57,312 nt of DNA from Flavobacterium sp. (GCA_016714905.1 JADKBW010000012.1:1-57312); one strand, 5' to 3'. Shown: positions 17,837-27,081, numbered from the stretch's first letter. Notes: generated by a model not told the origin, from the sequence alone. Numbers and translations are program-made.

Positions 17837-19111
17837 TTATAATTTACCATCTGCTTTTTCTCCAAGCACGCCTTTTACATCATACAAAACCGAATTATCC
17901 TTTTTAATTGCATTAAAATCAAGGGAAGAAAAAGAATCATGTGCAACGCCGAGCACAATGGCATCAAAAGTATTACTTGGCAAAACAGTAGTGGTAACTA
18001 AGCCATACTCGTGGGCTACTTCGGCAGGATTTGCCCACGGATCATAAATACTAACTTCTATTCCATATTCAGATAAAGAAGAAATAACATCAACAATTTT
18101 TGTGTTTCTCACATCAGGGCAATTCTCTTTAAAAGTAATCCCTAACATTAATAATTGAGAGCCATTCACGACCACCCCTTTTTTGATCATCAGCTTCACC
18201 ACTTGAGATGCTACGTATTCACCCATACTATCATTTAGTCTTCGTCCGGCTAAAATTATCTCAGGATGATATCCCATTTCCTGTGCTTTCTGCGCTAAAT
18301 AGTAAGGATCAACACCGATGCAATGACCACCAACTAGTCCAGGCTTAAATGGCAGAAAATTCCACTTTGTCCCCGCTGCTTCTAGAACCGCGTGGGTATC
18401 AATATTAAGTATGTTAAAAATTTTAGACAATTCATTTACAAAAGCAATATTGATATCTCGTTGGGAATTTTCGATTACTTTAGCAGCTTCCGCTACTTTG
18501 ATTGTTGGAGCTAAGTGGGTTCCAGCAGTAATTACTGACTTATAAAGTTCATTCACTTTGATACCAATCTCGGGTGTGGATCCAGCAGTTACTTTAAGTA
18601 TCTTCTCTACCGTGTGCAATTTATCTCCGGGGTTGATTCTTTCTGGAGAATATCCTGCAAAAAAATCAACATTAAATTTCAGACCACTTACTCTTTCTAG
18701 GACAGGAACACATTCATCTTCAGTAACTCCAGGATAAACGGTCGATTCATAGATAACAATATCCCCTTTTTTAAGGACTTTCCCAACCGTTTCACTTGAT
18801 TTATACAAAGGTGTCAAGTCAGGTCGATTATTCTTATCAACAGGCGTTGGCACGGTCACAATATAATAGTTACAATCTCTTATGTGTTCAATATTAGTAG
18901 AACATAGCAACCCTGTCGCATTGCTAGAAGCGTCTTTTAATAATACAGACTGTAATAATGGCGCATCAATTTCCAGTGTGCTATCTATTCCGTCATTCAG
19001 TTCGCTAACCCTCTTTTGATTAATATCAAAACCAACTACGGAATACTTTGTTGCAAAAAGTCGCGCTAGTGGCAAACCTACATATCCTAATCCAACAACT
19101 GCTATTTTCAT
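17837..19111 (-). CDS. UDP-N-acetylhexosamine 6-dehydrogenase (WbpA/WbpO/TviB type)
   Basis: A 424-aa nucleotide-sugar dehydrogenase of a different subfamily from the ugd next to it. It starts MKIAVVGLGYVGLPLARLFA. YESTVYPGVTEDECVPVLE near residue 120 and AGYSPERINPGD near 155 are typical of TviB/WbpO. The catalytic cysteine is in GLVGGHCIGVDPYYLAQKA near residue 255, and GITFKENCPDVRNTKIVDV begins the C-terminal domain. It makes UDP-GlcNAcA and/or UDP-GalNAcA. UDP-GlcNAcA would be the entry substrate for the WbpB-WbpD-WecB branch at the other end of the locus. The 4-epimerase gene directly upstream could supply the GalNAc form. Confidence 0.88.
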   Translation of the reverse strand: MKIAVVGLGYVGLPLARLFATKYSVVGFDINQKRVSELNDGIDSTLEIDAPLLQSVLLKDASSNATGLLCSTNIEHIRDCNYYIVTVPTPVDKNNRPDLTPLYKSSETVGKVLKKGDIVIYESTVYPGVTEDECVPVLERVSGLKFNVDFFAGYSPERINPGDKLHTVEKILKVTAGSTPEIGIKVNELYKSVITAGTHLAPTIKVAEAAKVIENSQRDINIAFVNELSKIFNILNIDTHAVLEAAGTKWNFLPFKPGLVGGHCIGVDPYYLAQKAQEMGYHPEIILAGRRLNDSMGEYVASQVVKLMIKKGVVVNGSQLLMLGITFKENCPDVRNTKIVDVISSLSEYGIEVSIYDPWANPAEVAHEYGLVTTTVLPSNTFDAIVLGVAHDSFSSLDFNAIKKDNSVLYDVKGVLGEKADGKL

Positions 19112-19133
19112 TCTAATTAAATTAAATTGTAAA

Positions 19134-20117
19134 CTACTTTAGATTATCCCAATACCATTTTACTGCTTCATTTAACCCTTCCTGCATCGAGAACTTGGGG
19201 TTATATCCTAATAAATCCTTTGCTTTCGAAATACTTGCCAACGAATGCGGAATATCTCCGGCTCGATTTGGTCCGTAAATAATGGGAACATCCGCAATTT
19301 TCGAATCAAAGTTCGACAAAGACTGTTTCAGGTACCGAACCAAGTCATTTAAAGTAGTTCTATCTCCAAATGCTGCATTATATACCGTATTAACCGCATC
19401 TTTGTTTTGAGTTGACATGGCCAATTCATTAATTTGGATAATATTGTCTATGTACGTGAAATCCCTTGAATAATTCCCATCACCATTAATTATTGGACTC
19501 TCATGACTTATTAATTGCATTACAAACTTTGGAATCACAGCTGCATAGGCGCCATTTGGATCTTGCTTTCTCCCAAACACATTAAAATATCGCAATCCAA
19601 TAGTTTCCATTCCATAGGTTTTGCTAAAAATATCCGCATACAATTCATTCACGTACTTTGTAATTGCATAAGGAGAAAGTGGTTTTCCAATCTTGTCCTC
19701 CTCTTTTGGAATTGCTACGGAATCACCATAAGTTGAAGAACTTGCAGCGTAAATAAATCTTTTCACCTTAGCGTCACGAGAAGCTTGTAACATATTTAGA
19801 AATCCAGAAATATTTACCTCATTTGTCGTAATCGGATCATGAATAGAGCGTGGTACAGAACCCAAGGCAGCCTGATGCAGCACAAAATCGCAGCCCTGAA
19901 CTGCTCTTTCACAATCTTCCAAATTCCGAATATCAGCTTCTATCAAAGTAAAATTTGGATGGCTCAGAAGTACCTCTATATTATGTCGATGACCAGTAGC
20001 AAAATTGTCCAAACAAACAACGTGATGACCTTTATTAATAAAATACTCACACAAGTTCGAGCCAATAAATCCAGCTCCACCAGTAATTAAAATATTATAT
20101 GTAGAAGCGTTTTCCAT
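19134..20117 (-). CDS. UDP-N-acetylglucosamine 4-epimerase (WbpP/TviC type)
   Basis: A 327-aa extended SDR protein. NILITGGAGFIGSNLCEYFI binds NAD. LHQAALGSVPRSIHDP near residue 85 is typical of the WbpP/GNE branch. SSSTYGDSVAIPKEE near residue 130 and YAITKYVNELYAD give the Ser and Tyr-x3-Lys catalytic set. FNVFGRKQDPNGAYAAVIPK is a further WbpP/TviC hallmark. It interconverts UDP-GlcNAc and UDP-GalNAc (or their uronic acids) at C4. It stands 21 nt after wzc and 22 nt before the UDP-HexNAc dehydrogenase, the same pairing seen in WbpO/WbpP-type loci. Confidence 0.9.
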   Translation of the reverse strand: MENASTYNILITGGAGFIGSNLCEYFINKGHHVVCLDNFATGHRHNIEVLLSHPNFTLIEADIRNLEDCERAVQGCDFVLHQAALGSVPRSIHDPITTNEVNISGFLNMLQASRDAKVKRFIYAASSSTYGDSVAIPKEEDKIGKPLSPYAITKYVNELYADIFSKTYGMETIGLRYFNVFGRKQDPNGAYAAVIPKFVMQLISHESPIINGDGNYSRDFTYIDNIIQINELAMSTQNKDAVNTVYNAAFGDRTTLNDLVRYLKQSLSNFDSKIADVPIIYGPNRAGDIPHSLASISKAKDLLGYNPKFSMQEGLNEAVKWYWDNLK

Positions 20118-20137
20118 TTAGTATTCTCTAATAATCG

Positions 20138-22602
20138 TTAGATTTTGCTTATAAAAGCTTTTATACTCTCCCATATGTTTTTTGGTTTATCATTTTCATG
20201 ATAGCCGTTTCCGTAATTACCATAGCCATAGCCGTAACCATAACCGTATCCGTAACCGTAACCTGTACCATATTTTGCTTTGTTCTGGAAGCCATTAAAA
20301 ATAATACTAATGTTCTCCAATTCACCACGCTTAATTCTATTATTCAACAAAGTAATCATGTCCTTCTTTGTATAGTTCTGACGCATAATGTAAAGCGTCA
20401 AATCTGCATATTCTGCTAATTCAATAGCATCAGAAACTAATCCCACTGGCGGTGTATCAAGAATAATGTAGTCGTAACGAGATTTTAAAATTCTCATAAA
20501 TTCCCTCATGCTTTCACCAATAATAATCTCTGAAGGATTAGGCGGAATTGGACCAGAAGTGATAACATCCAAATACGGAATATGCGTTTTTTGGACAACT
20601 TCTTCTATTGTCTTTTGTCCAATTAAAAAATTCACTACCCCGATGTCATTTTTAATATTGAAATCTTCAAATATTCTAGGTTTACGTAAATCCAGACCCA
20701 CAATTACCGTTTTCTTTTCACTCATGGCGAAAACAGTTGCCAAATTTAAAGAACAGAATGTTTTGCCTTCCCCGCTTATTGATGAAGTTAACATTAAGGT
20801 TTTTGAACCCGAAATATCATATTTTTTATACAAGAACTGCAGCGATGAACGAATTGTCCTAAACGATTCCGACAACGCTGATTTTGGGCGCTCAAATACC
20901 GATAAGTTTGTGCTAGAATGCTTAATTCCCACCACGCCGATTAGTGGTATAGAAGTAAGTTTACCAATATCTTCGGTGTTCAAAATAGAATTCTCTAAGA
21001 AAAACACAATAAATACAATTATCAATGGAATAATGAGTCCCAGAAAACTAGCTAAGACATAATTTACGCTAGTATTTGGACCAATTAAACCTCCTCCGGT
21101 ATCTTTAGCTGGATCTATAAAATGAATATCTGATAAATTTGCCGCCTTTACAATTTCAGCTTCATTCCTTTTTTGGAGGAAAGTATTGTAGATGTTATCA
21201 CTCAAATCATATTGCCGCACTATTTTTAAGTACTCTTGCTTTTCTTCCGGAAGTTTCTTTATATTACTTTCTAACCCATTAATTTTATTGTTAACCAGCG
21301 TAAGATCAAGTTTTAAAGCTGAACCTACTGAACTAATATTTTCTAATAAAACTCTTTTGATTGATTCCATTTGAATGTCAAAATCCCTAAAGATCTTTTC
21401 ACTCTTAACTGAGTAAGCAAGTTCCGATCTCCTAGTTGAAAGTTCAATCAATTTAGAGACATTGAGAAGTATATTGGGATCGTCAATCCCTGCCACGGTT
21501 GGTGCCGGGAGTTTAGAATAGTCCATGCTATTCTTGAGATATGTTCTTAGGGTGTTGTAATAGGAAATCTTCCTATTAATCATATCTCTTTCAAGTTCAT
21601 AATCTAATAACTTACTTGAAATAGAAACGCCTTCATCTTGAATGGCCAAAATATCTTTATTTTGATGAAAGGTCTTGAGAACATCTCCAGTCGCTTTAAG
21701 TTCTTTTCCCATTGAAACTAAAGTACTGTCGATAAATGCAATTGTATTGGTTGCAAACTGATTTTTTCTTTCTAATTGAACGCTAATCAACATTTTTACA
21801 GTCGCATTCAAATAATCGACCATTCTAGCTTTATTGGTTCCTTGCAAATTCAACCTCAAAATAGAAGGTGCTTTGGTATCAATATCCACCTTCACTCCTT
21901 GGTATTTTGCTACAACATCGTCAAACTCATTAAATCGGAAATAATAGTCATTTCCTTTGTAGAACCCTGGATTTGGATTTAGTTCTAGTTTAAAATTCAA
22001 AAATGGAAGATTTACTTGCTGCCCTACCTTGAATCTCTTTACAAATTCACCTGGAACTACAGAAATTTCACTCTTACTGTTATCAAAATAATTGACTAGT
22101 GGCGCACTTTTTCCATCGAAAGAAAGTCGCATTTCATATTCTGAATCACTAATAAACTTAATATTTATAAGACTGTTGAACAGCTGTTTACTATTCCTGT
22201 CAAATGAAATATAAAACGGAATACTGCCATAAACATCTTGAAAATTATATTTTCCTTTTTGAAGTAATCTACGTAATATTTTAGTTTTTCAACTACCAAC
22301 TCATTGTGCGATCTTGATTTTAACGTGTTCGAAATATTTTGAACCTGGTCAGAAGTTCCTCCCCAATTAAATACCAAACTAGTTGTCGAGGTAAAGAAAG
22401 GATTATTCTCTTCTTTAATCGCAATAGAAGTTTGCATCTCATATACCTTTTCTTTCCTTAAATTTACTTGGTAGGCTATTGTAAAAGTGATGATTAAACT
22501 TAACAGAAACCACTTCCAATAACTTGTAATCTTTATCAAGAAACCTTTAAAATCAAAGCTATTCTGGCTTTCAAAAAACGAAAAATCTTTGCTATCTATC
22601 AT
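20138..22602 (-). CDS. wzc: Wzc-like capsule co-polymerase and tyrosine autokinase (one frameshift)
   Basis: A fused PCP-2a co-polymerase and BY-kinase of about 820 aa. The N-terminal piece (22165-22602) carries the first membrane segment (WKWFLLSLIITFTIAYQV) and the Wzz domain start. A base is lost near 22260, after which the reading continues through a long coiled-coil periplasmic region. The second membrane segment is around SFLGLIIPLIIVFIVFFLE. The kinase domain shows Walker A (SSISGEGKTFCSLNLA), Walker A' (VIVGLDLRKPRI) and Walker B (YDYIILDTPPVG). The tail is a Tyr-Gly-rich run (GTGYGYGYGYGYG...) with about 11 tyrosines, the expected autophosphorylation cluster. It controls chain length and export together with Wza, whose gene lies directly upstream. 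Confidence 0.93.
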
Positions 22603-22609
22603 TCCTGTT

Positions 22610-23401
22610 TTAGTTTCTTAAAATAATAAAAGTTGTGAGTAGAAGCGTAAGAACTGAAACTGCCGTTGTTAGAGACTCCACACCTGTTTTTCCTGTACCC
22701 CAAGACTTCTGTTTCAATGGTTTAATATAGATATAGTCATTCGATTGAATAAAGTAACACGGTGACTGCATCGCTTTTATATCCGTTAAATCAATTGAAT
22801 GCATTTCTGTCCCTGATGGAGTTTGCCTTAAAACAACTACATTTTTTCGATCTCCAACTACGGTGATATCTCCCGAATTAGCAATCGCTTCCATTATTGT
22901 CAATTTTTCTTGATACAGCGTCTTCGTGCCCGGCATATTGATTTCTCCATTAACTGTATAGCGCAATCCCGCTAACTTTATAGAGACAAATATACTCGCT
23001 TCCTTGTTGAAATATTCCTCCAATAATCTCTTTTCAATAATTAGTCGAACCTCATCTAAAGTAAATCCAACCACATTTAACTCCTCTATTACTGGCATTC
23101 TAATATTTCCGTGATCATTTACTGTAAAACCTTCAAAATAGAGTGATTCTCCACTTTTCCCGGGTTCATTCACCTGATTACTTGGCGTAAAGATTTGCAC
23201 AAGTTTTGGGTCGTTGGCTTTAATGGAAATACTGATGACATCATTTATTTGAAGACGATATGGTTTTGCGTTTATCGGATTAACCGTAGTAGAAACCTCA
23301 GATTTATCTTTATTTTGCAAATATATTAAGTCTTTTATCGGCACACAAGAGGAAAAAAACACCCCGAAAACCAATAGAAGAAACAGTTTTTTGTTATTCA
23401 T
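22610..23401 (-). CDS. wza: Wza-like polysaccharide export outer-membrane lipoprotein
   Basis: A protein of about 263 aa. The signal peptide MNNKKLFLLLVFGVFFSSC ends in a lipobox (FSSC, Cys19), so the mature protein is an outer-membrane lipoprotein. The Poly_export domain follows (YRLQINDVISISIKANDPK), then SLBB-type segments (YTVNGEINMPGTKTLYQEKL). A last hydrophobic stretch, LTTAVSVLTLLLTTFIIL, could be a C-terminal membrane helix. I use the start at 23401. The ORF is open to an ATG at 23440, but a good promoter (-7 at 23424-23431) lies inside that extension. It is the first gene of the export operon, just ahead of wzc (7-nt gap). Confidence 0.9.
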   Translation of the reverse strand: MNNKKLFLLLVFGVFFSSCVPIKDLIYLQNKDKSEVSTTVNPINAKPYRLQINDVISISIKANDPKLVQIFTPSNQVNEPGKSGESLYFEGFTVNDHGNIRMPVIEELNVVGFTLDEVRLIIEKRLLEEYFNKEASIFVSIKLAGLRYTVNGEINMPGTKTLYQEKLTIMEAIANSGDITVVGDRKNVVVLRQTPSGTEMHSIDLTDIKAMQSPCYFIQSNDYIYIKPLKQKSWGTGKTGVESLTTAVSVLTLLLTTFIILRN

Positions 23402-23423
23402 TTTGTTGAAAAAATTTAGCAAA

Positions 23424-23453
23424 CAAAGATAGTTTTTCATTTAGAATATCAAA
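23424..23453 (-). promoter_or_regulatory. Bacteroidetes-type promoter for the wza-wzc operon
   Basis: On the minus strand, TTTG (23450-23453) is separated by 18 bases from TATCTTTG (23424-23431). This fits the Bacteroidetes sigma consensus TTTG-N17-23-TAnnTTTG. Transcription would begin about 6 bases further on, leaving a leader of roughly 17 nt before the wza ATG at 23401. It lies between recR and wza, so the polysaccharide locus can be transcribed independently of recR. Confidence 0.7.
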
Positions 23454-23473
23454 AAAACAGCGCAACAAATTAT

Positions 23474-24094
23474 TTAATTGTTTTTGAAAGAAATTTCTAG
23501 CGGAATTCGCTGCAAAATACTGCGCCCCAAAGTAACCTCATCCGCGTATTCCAATTCGTCACCAACCGCTATTCCTCGGGCAATTGTAGAGGTTATTACG
23601 TTGAAATCTTTGATTTGTTTGTAGATAAAAAAGTTAGTTGTGTCGCCTTCCATCGTTGAGCTCAACGCAAATATCAATTCTTCAATCGTCCCTGATTTTA
23701 CTTTTTCAACCAATGAAATAATATTTAGCTGACTTGGACCAATGCCATCTATCGGTGAAATCTTGCCGCCCAACACATGATAGATGCCTTTGAATTGTTG
23801 CGTGTTTTCGATAGCCATGACGTCGCGAATATCTTCAACAACACAAATAATTTTGTGATTTCGATTAGTGTTTGAACAAATTTCACACAATGCTACATCG
23901 GAAATATTGTGACAACTAATACAAAACTTGACTTCCTCTCGCATCATCGTCAATGCGTCACTCAAGAAGCGCGTCTTGTCTTTGGGTTGCTTTAATAAAT
24001 GCAAGACCAATCGCAAAGCAGTTCTCTTGCCAATTCCAGGCAATTGCGCCATTTCGTTGACCGCTTTTTCTAATAATTTTGACGAAAATTCCAT
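23474..24094 (-). CDS. recR: Recombination mediator protein RecR
   Basis: A 206-aa RecR of normal length. LPGIGKRTALRLVLHLLK near residue 20 is the helix-hairpin-helix. The zinc finger reads CISCHNISDVALCEIC (residues 57-72). The Toprim domain follows with CVVEDIRDVMAIENTQQFKG, and VITSTIARGIAVGDELEYAD is near the end. With RecO and RecF it loads RecA on gapped DNA. It is a housekeeping gene at the border of the polysaccharide locus, divergent from the symporter gene across a 142-bp gap with short repeats. Confidence 0.96.
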   Translation of the reverse strand: MEFSSKLLEKAVNEMAQLPGIGKRTALRLVLHLLKQPKDKTRFLSDALTMMREEVKFCISCHNISDVALCEICSNTNRNHKIICVVEDIRDVMAIENTQQFKGIYHVLGGKISPIDGIGPSQLNIISLVEKVKSGTIEELIFALSSTMEGDTTNFFIYKQIKDFNVITSTIARGIAVGDELEYADEVTLGRSILQRIPLEISFKNN

Positions 24095-24112
24095 GGGCGT
24101 AAAGATAGTAAA

Positions 24113-24193
24113 TTGTTTAATCGTCGATTTGTTTAATCGTGGATTTGTTTAATCGGGAATCGGGTTCACGGTTAAACGAATAAACGATTAAAC
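24113..24193. repeat. Tandem and inverted GTTTAATCG repeats between recR and the symporter gene
   Basis: Three copies of TTGTTTAATCG start at 24113, 24129 and 24145, an exact 16-bp period (unit about TTGTTTAATCGTsGAT). The reverse complement CGATTAAAC follows at 24185-24193, with a near copy at 24172-24179. The block sits in the 142-bp divergent intergenic region and can fold into a hairpin. It could be a binding site array for a regulator of the two divergent genes or a small dispersed repeat. Confidence 0.6.
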
Positions 24194-24236
24194 GATTCAA
24201 CAAAAAATTGTATTTTGGCATCATAAAATTAATACT

Positions 24237-25737
24237 ATGACTCCATTTGCCATTCTATCACTTATCGTTGTTTACTTTGGTATGCTCTTCATCATTTCTC
24301 ATTATACGAGCAAAAAAAATAGCGGCAATGATGCTTTTTTTAAAGCCAATAAGAATTCAAAATGGTATTTGGTAGCCTTCGGAATGATTGGAACTGCCTT
24401 GTCAGGTGTTACTTTTATTTCGGTTCCTGGCGAGGTCGGCAATCCCGAAAATCAATTTAAATATTTTCAGTTTGTGTTGGGTAATGCGATTGGTTTTCTG
24501 GTTATCGCTAAAGTGTTGCTACCTCTATATTATCGGATGAACTTGACTTCGATTTACAGTTACATCGAACAGCGACTCGGAACGGTGAGTTACAAAACGG
24601 CTGCTTTTATTTTCCTATTAAGTAGAACTATTGGATCGTCTTTCCGATTGTATTTGGTAGTGATCGTCTTGCAACGTTATGTTTTTGATTTTTATCACAT
24701 TCCGTTTGCTTTGACGGTGTTGATTTCGCTGGCATTGATTTTTGCGTATACCTATCGCGGTGGACTCAAAACCATCATCATTACAGATACTTTACAGACG
24801 TTCTTTTGGTTTCCTCTGTTTTCCTGACGATTATTTTTATTTGTAACAGCTTGAACTTGTCGTTTTTTGAAGCCTTTGAAAAAGTCAAAACAGCAATTAC
24901 TCGAAGATCTTTTTCTATGAAGACTATTTGAAAGGAACTTATTTTATCAAACAAATTCTAGGCGGAATCTTCGTCACTATCGCCATGGTTGGCCTAGACC
25001 AAGATTTGATGCAGAAGAATTTGAGTTGCGCACATATTGAAGACGCACAAAAAAACATGTACACTTTCACCGGAATTTTTGTCTTGATCAACATCTTCTT
25101 TCTCAGCGTTGGAGCGTTACTCTATATTTATGCAAGTCAAAATAATGTCGAAATTCCAACCGACCTCATCACTGGCAAACCCCGAACCGATTTGTTGTTT
25201 CCTGAAATTGCGTTTCACCATTTGAGTTTGGTGCCTTCGGTAGTATTTTTACTCGGATTGACCGCTGCTACATTCGCCACAACCGATAGCGCGCTTACCG
25301 CATTGACCACCTCATTTTGCGTTGATTTTTTAGGAATGGATAAATCCGAAAACGCAAACAAGCCTAACATTGTGAGAACAAGACATGGTGTTCATATTGC
25401 ATTTTCGTTCTTAATGTTTATCGTGATTGTGATATTCAATGCAATAAATGATGCGTCGGTGGTGAGTATGATTTTTAAAATCGCATCTTATACCTATGGA
25501 CCGTTGCTTGGCTTGTATGGATTCGGACTATTTATGAAATCGAAAACCGTGAAAGACAAATGGGTGCCTTTTATCTGCATACTGTCACCCGCGATTTGCT
25601 TTTTTATCAGTAAAAATTCGGCAGCACTTTTGGGAGATTATGTGATTGATAATGAACTCATCATCATCAACGGATTGATTACCTTTTTAGGATTGTTATT
25701 GATCAGCAAACCTGCGACTTCACAAACGAAATTCTAA
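24237..25737 (+). CDS. Sodium:solute symporter family protein (two frameshifts)
   Basis: A polytopic transporter of the SSS family, about 500 aa with roughly 13 membrane segments. The N-terminal piece (24237-24827) shows ILSLIVVYFGMLFIISHYTS, KWYLVAFGMIGTALSGVTFI and the SSS-typical FAYTYRGGLKTIIITDTLQ. Two indels, near 24815 and 24890, connect it to the C-terminal piece (24928-25737), which contains MVGLDQDLMQKNLSCAH and LTAATFATTDSALTALTTS; the latter contributes to the second sodium site. It imports a small solute with Na+; the substrate is unknown. It is one of only two clear plus-strand genes here and is followed by a REP-like repeat. Confidence 0.82.
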
Positions 25738-25750
25738 TGGTAAACGAAAA

Positions 25751-25830
25751 CCCTAGCCCTGATGGCAGTGGCATCCTTTTGTGGCGGTGTTCGACACAAA
25801 AGATTTAACGAACAGCAGGAATAGCTCCTA
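25751..25830. repeat. REP-like palindromic intergenic element, copy 1
   Basis: An 80-bp element between two convergent genes. It begins CCTAGCCCTGA, contains ATCCTTTTGTG, a short loop (about GCGGTGTTCGA), then CACAAAAGATT, and ends AGCAGGAATAGCTCCT. CCTTTTGTG and CACAAAAG pair exactly, and CCCTG pairs with CAGGA further out, so it forms a long imperfect stem-loop. The same outer sequences recur around 47049-47208. I recall similar elements scattered in Flavobacterium genomes. It may act as a bidirectional terminator or mRNA stabiliser. Confidence 0.65.
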
Positions 25831-25833
25831 AAA

Positions 25834-26199
25834 TCAATATTGATTGGTTGTCAACAAGACTAAGGTACACGCCACTTCTACTCCAATTCCGTTGGCTTTT
25901 AGCAGTTGATATAACTCCGGATTTTCGGTTCCTGGATTAAAAATCACGCGTTTTGGCTTTGCTTCTATGATGTAATTGTAGTAATCGCGCTGGCGCAACG
26001 CATTGAGGTAAAGCGTCACGGTATCGATATTTTTTAACGGAATGGCTTTGGTTTGAATTTTAATTCCAGCGACTTCGCCCGCATTTTGACCAATCGCCAA
26101 GGTAGAATGTCCTTTATCGACCAACATCTCAATGGCTTTGTATGCATATCTATCTGGTTTTGTGGAAGCGCCTAAAACCAAGGTTTTCTTATTTTTCAT
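25834..26199 (-). CDS. CoA-binding domain protein (YccU-like)
   Basis: A 121-aa single-domain Rossmann protein. MKNKKTLVLGASTKPDRYAY opens the nucleotide-binding fold. GHSTLAIGQNAGEVAGIKIQ, TVTLYLNALRQRDYYNYI and RVIFNPGTENPELYQLL follow, and it ends EVACTLVLLTTNQY with the conserved Glu-x-Cys-Thr. This is the CoA_binding domain found alone in many bacteria. The exact role is unknown, although the fold binds CoA or NAD. I choose the ATG at 26199 because the homologous start is there; the frame is open to an ATG at 26244. It is convergent with the symporter gene. Confidence 0.85.
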   Translation of the reverse strand: MKNKKTLVLGASTKPDRYAYKAIEMLVDKGHSTLAIGQNAGEVAGIKIQTKAIPLKNIDTVTLYLNALRQRDYYNYIIEAKPKRVIFNPGTENPELYQLLKANGIGVEVACTLVLLTTNQY

Positions 26200-26327
26200 A
26201 GAACAAAAGTACAAAAAAGCAAACGCTGACAAATCATTGAACAAGTTTTAACAGAGAACTAACAGTGGTGTTTATTGAATTTTTATCTTTACTGCTGTAA
26301 ATAACACCTCAAAAAGCACCCTTCTTT

Positions 26328-26954
26328 ATGAAAAAATTATTCCTCATTGCGTTACTTGGAATAGCAATCACAAGTTGTAAATCGGGTCAAAATGTAGCGT
26401 CAAAAAGCGAAGCCCATTTGAACGAATTAGTTTCCATCATGCAAGGAACGTATTCTTCGGAAAAACAGTCAGTGAAAGACACCAGTTATTTTAATATTTC
26501 CTTGCGCATGGTTCCGATATGGAAAAACAAAGGCCACTATTTGTATGTGGAGCAAGCGTTATTCAAGAAACAAGACAAGCCTTATCGCGTTCGTATTTAT
26601 AAAGTTTCGCAACGTGGTGAGAACGAATTTATTAGTGAAATCCACACCTTGAAAAACGAAAAAGAGTGGATTGGAAAATGGATCACTCCTGAAGCATTTG
26701 ATGCATTAACGGAAAGCGACATTGAACGCAAAACAGGATGCGAGGTAGTTTTGCAGCGATTGGGTAAAAATAAATTCGCCGGAAGTACGGGAGAAAAAAC
26801 TTGTCCAAGTGAACTTCGTGGCGCAAGTTATGCCTCGTCAAAAGTAACCGTGACGCCAACGCAAATTTTGTCTTGGGATCAAGGATTTGATAAAGACGGA
26901 ACGCAAGTTTGGGGCGCCACGAAAGCGGGATATGTTTTTGATAAGTTGAAATAA
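26328..26954 (+). CDS. CpcT/CpeT-like lipoprotein
   Basis: A 208-aa exported protein. The signal MKKLFLIALLGIAITSC ends in a lipobox Cys17. The mature part matches the CpcT/CpeT fold: LNELVSIMQGTYSSEKQS, then HYLYVEQALFKKQDKPYRVR near residues 70-90, and GCEVVLQRLGKNKFAGSTGE and PSELRGASYASSKVTV in the second half. Cyanobacterial members attach bilins to phycobiliproteins. Bacteroidetes homologues have no phycobiliproteins, so only the beta-barrel fold is inferred and the ligand is unknown. It has its own leader (83 nt after the divergent CoA-binding gene) and ends before a large terminator hairpin. Confidence 0.8.
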   Translation: MKKLFLIALLGIAITSCKSGQNVASKSEAHLNELVSIMQGTYSSEKQSVKDTSYFNISLRMVPIWKNKGHYLYVEQALFKKQDKPYRVRIYKVSQRGENEFISEIHTLKNEKEWIGKWITPEAFDALTESDIERKTGCEVVLQRLGKNKFAGSTGEKTCPSELRGASYASSKVTVTPTQILSWDQGFDKDGTQVWGATKAGYVFDKLK

Positions 26955-26961
26955 AAAATTG

Positions 26962-27028
26962 AACCATTAAGAAATTAAGGAAATTAAGATTATACTCTTA
27001 ATGAAACTTAATCCCTTAATGGTTTTTT
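26962..27028. terminator. Long bidirectional hairpin between convergent genes
   Basis: AACCATTAAG (26963-26972) pairs with CTTAATGGTT (27015-27024). Inside are further AAATTAAG and CTTAAT copies that extend the stem. A T-run follows on the plus strand (27023-27028) and an A-run precedes it (26953-26958), so it can terminate transcription from both sides: the CpcT/CpeT-like gene and the ctlX-like gene. Confidence 0.7.
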
Positions 27029-27081
27029 ATTGAGATAATTAGATTGTTAGACTTTATGGTTTTAGACTTTTCTGAAAAATT

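Noticed and set aside
26683..26967. 94-aa minus-strand open frame opposite the CpcT/CpeT-like gene
   Set aside because: It is fully antisense to a gene with a lipoprotein signal and known fold, and its sequence resembles no family I know.
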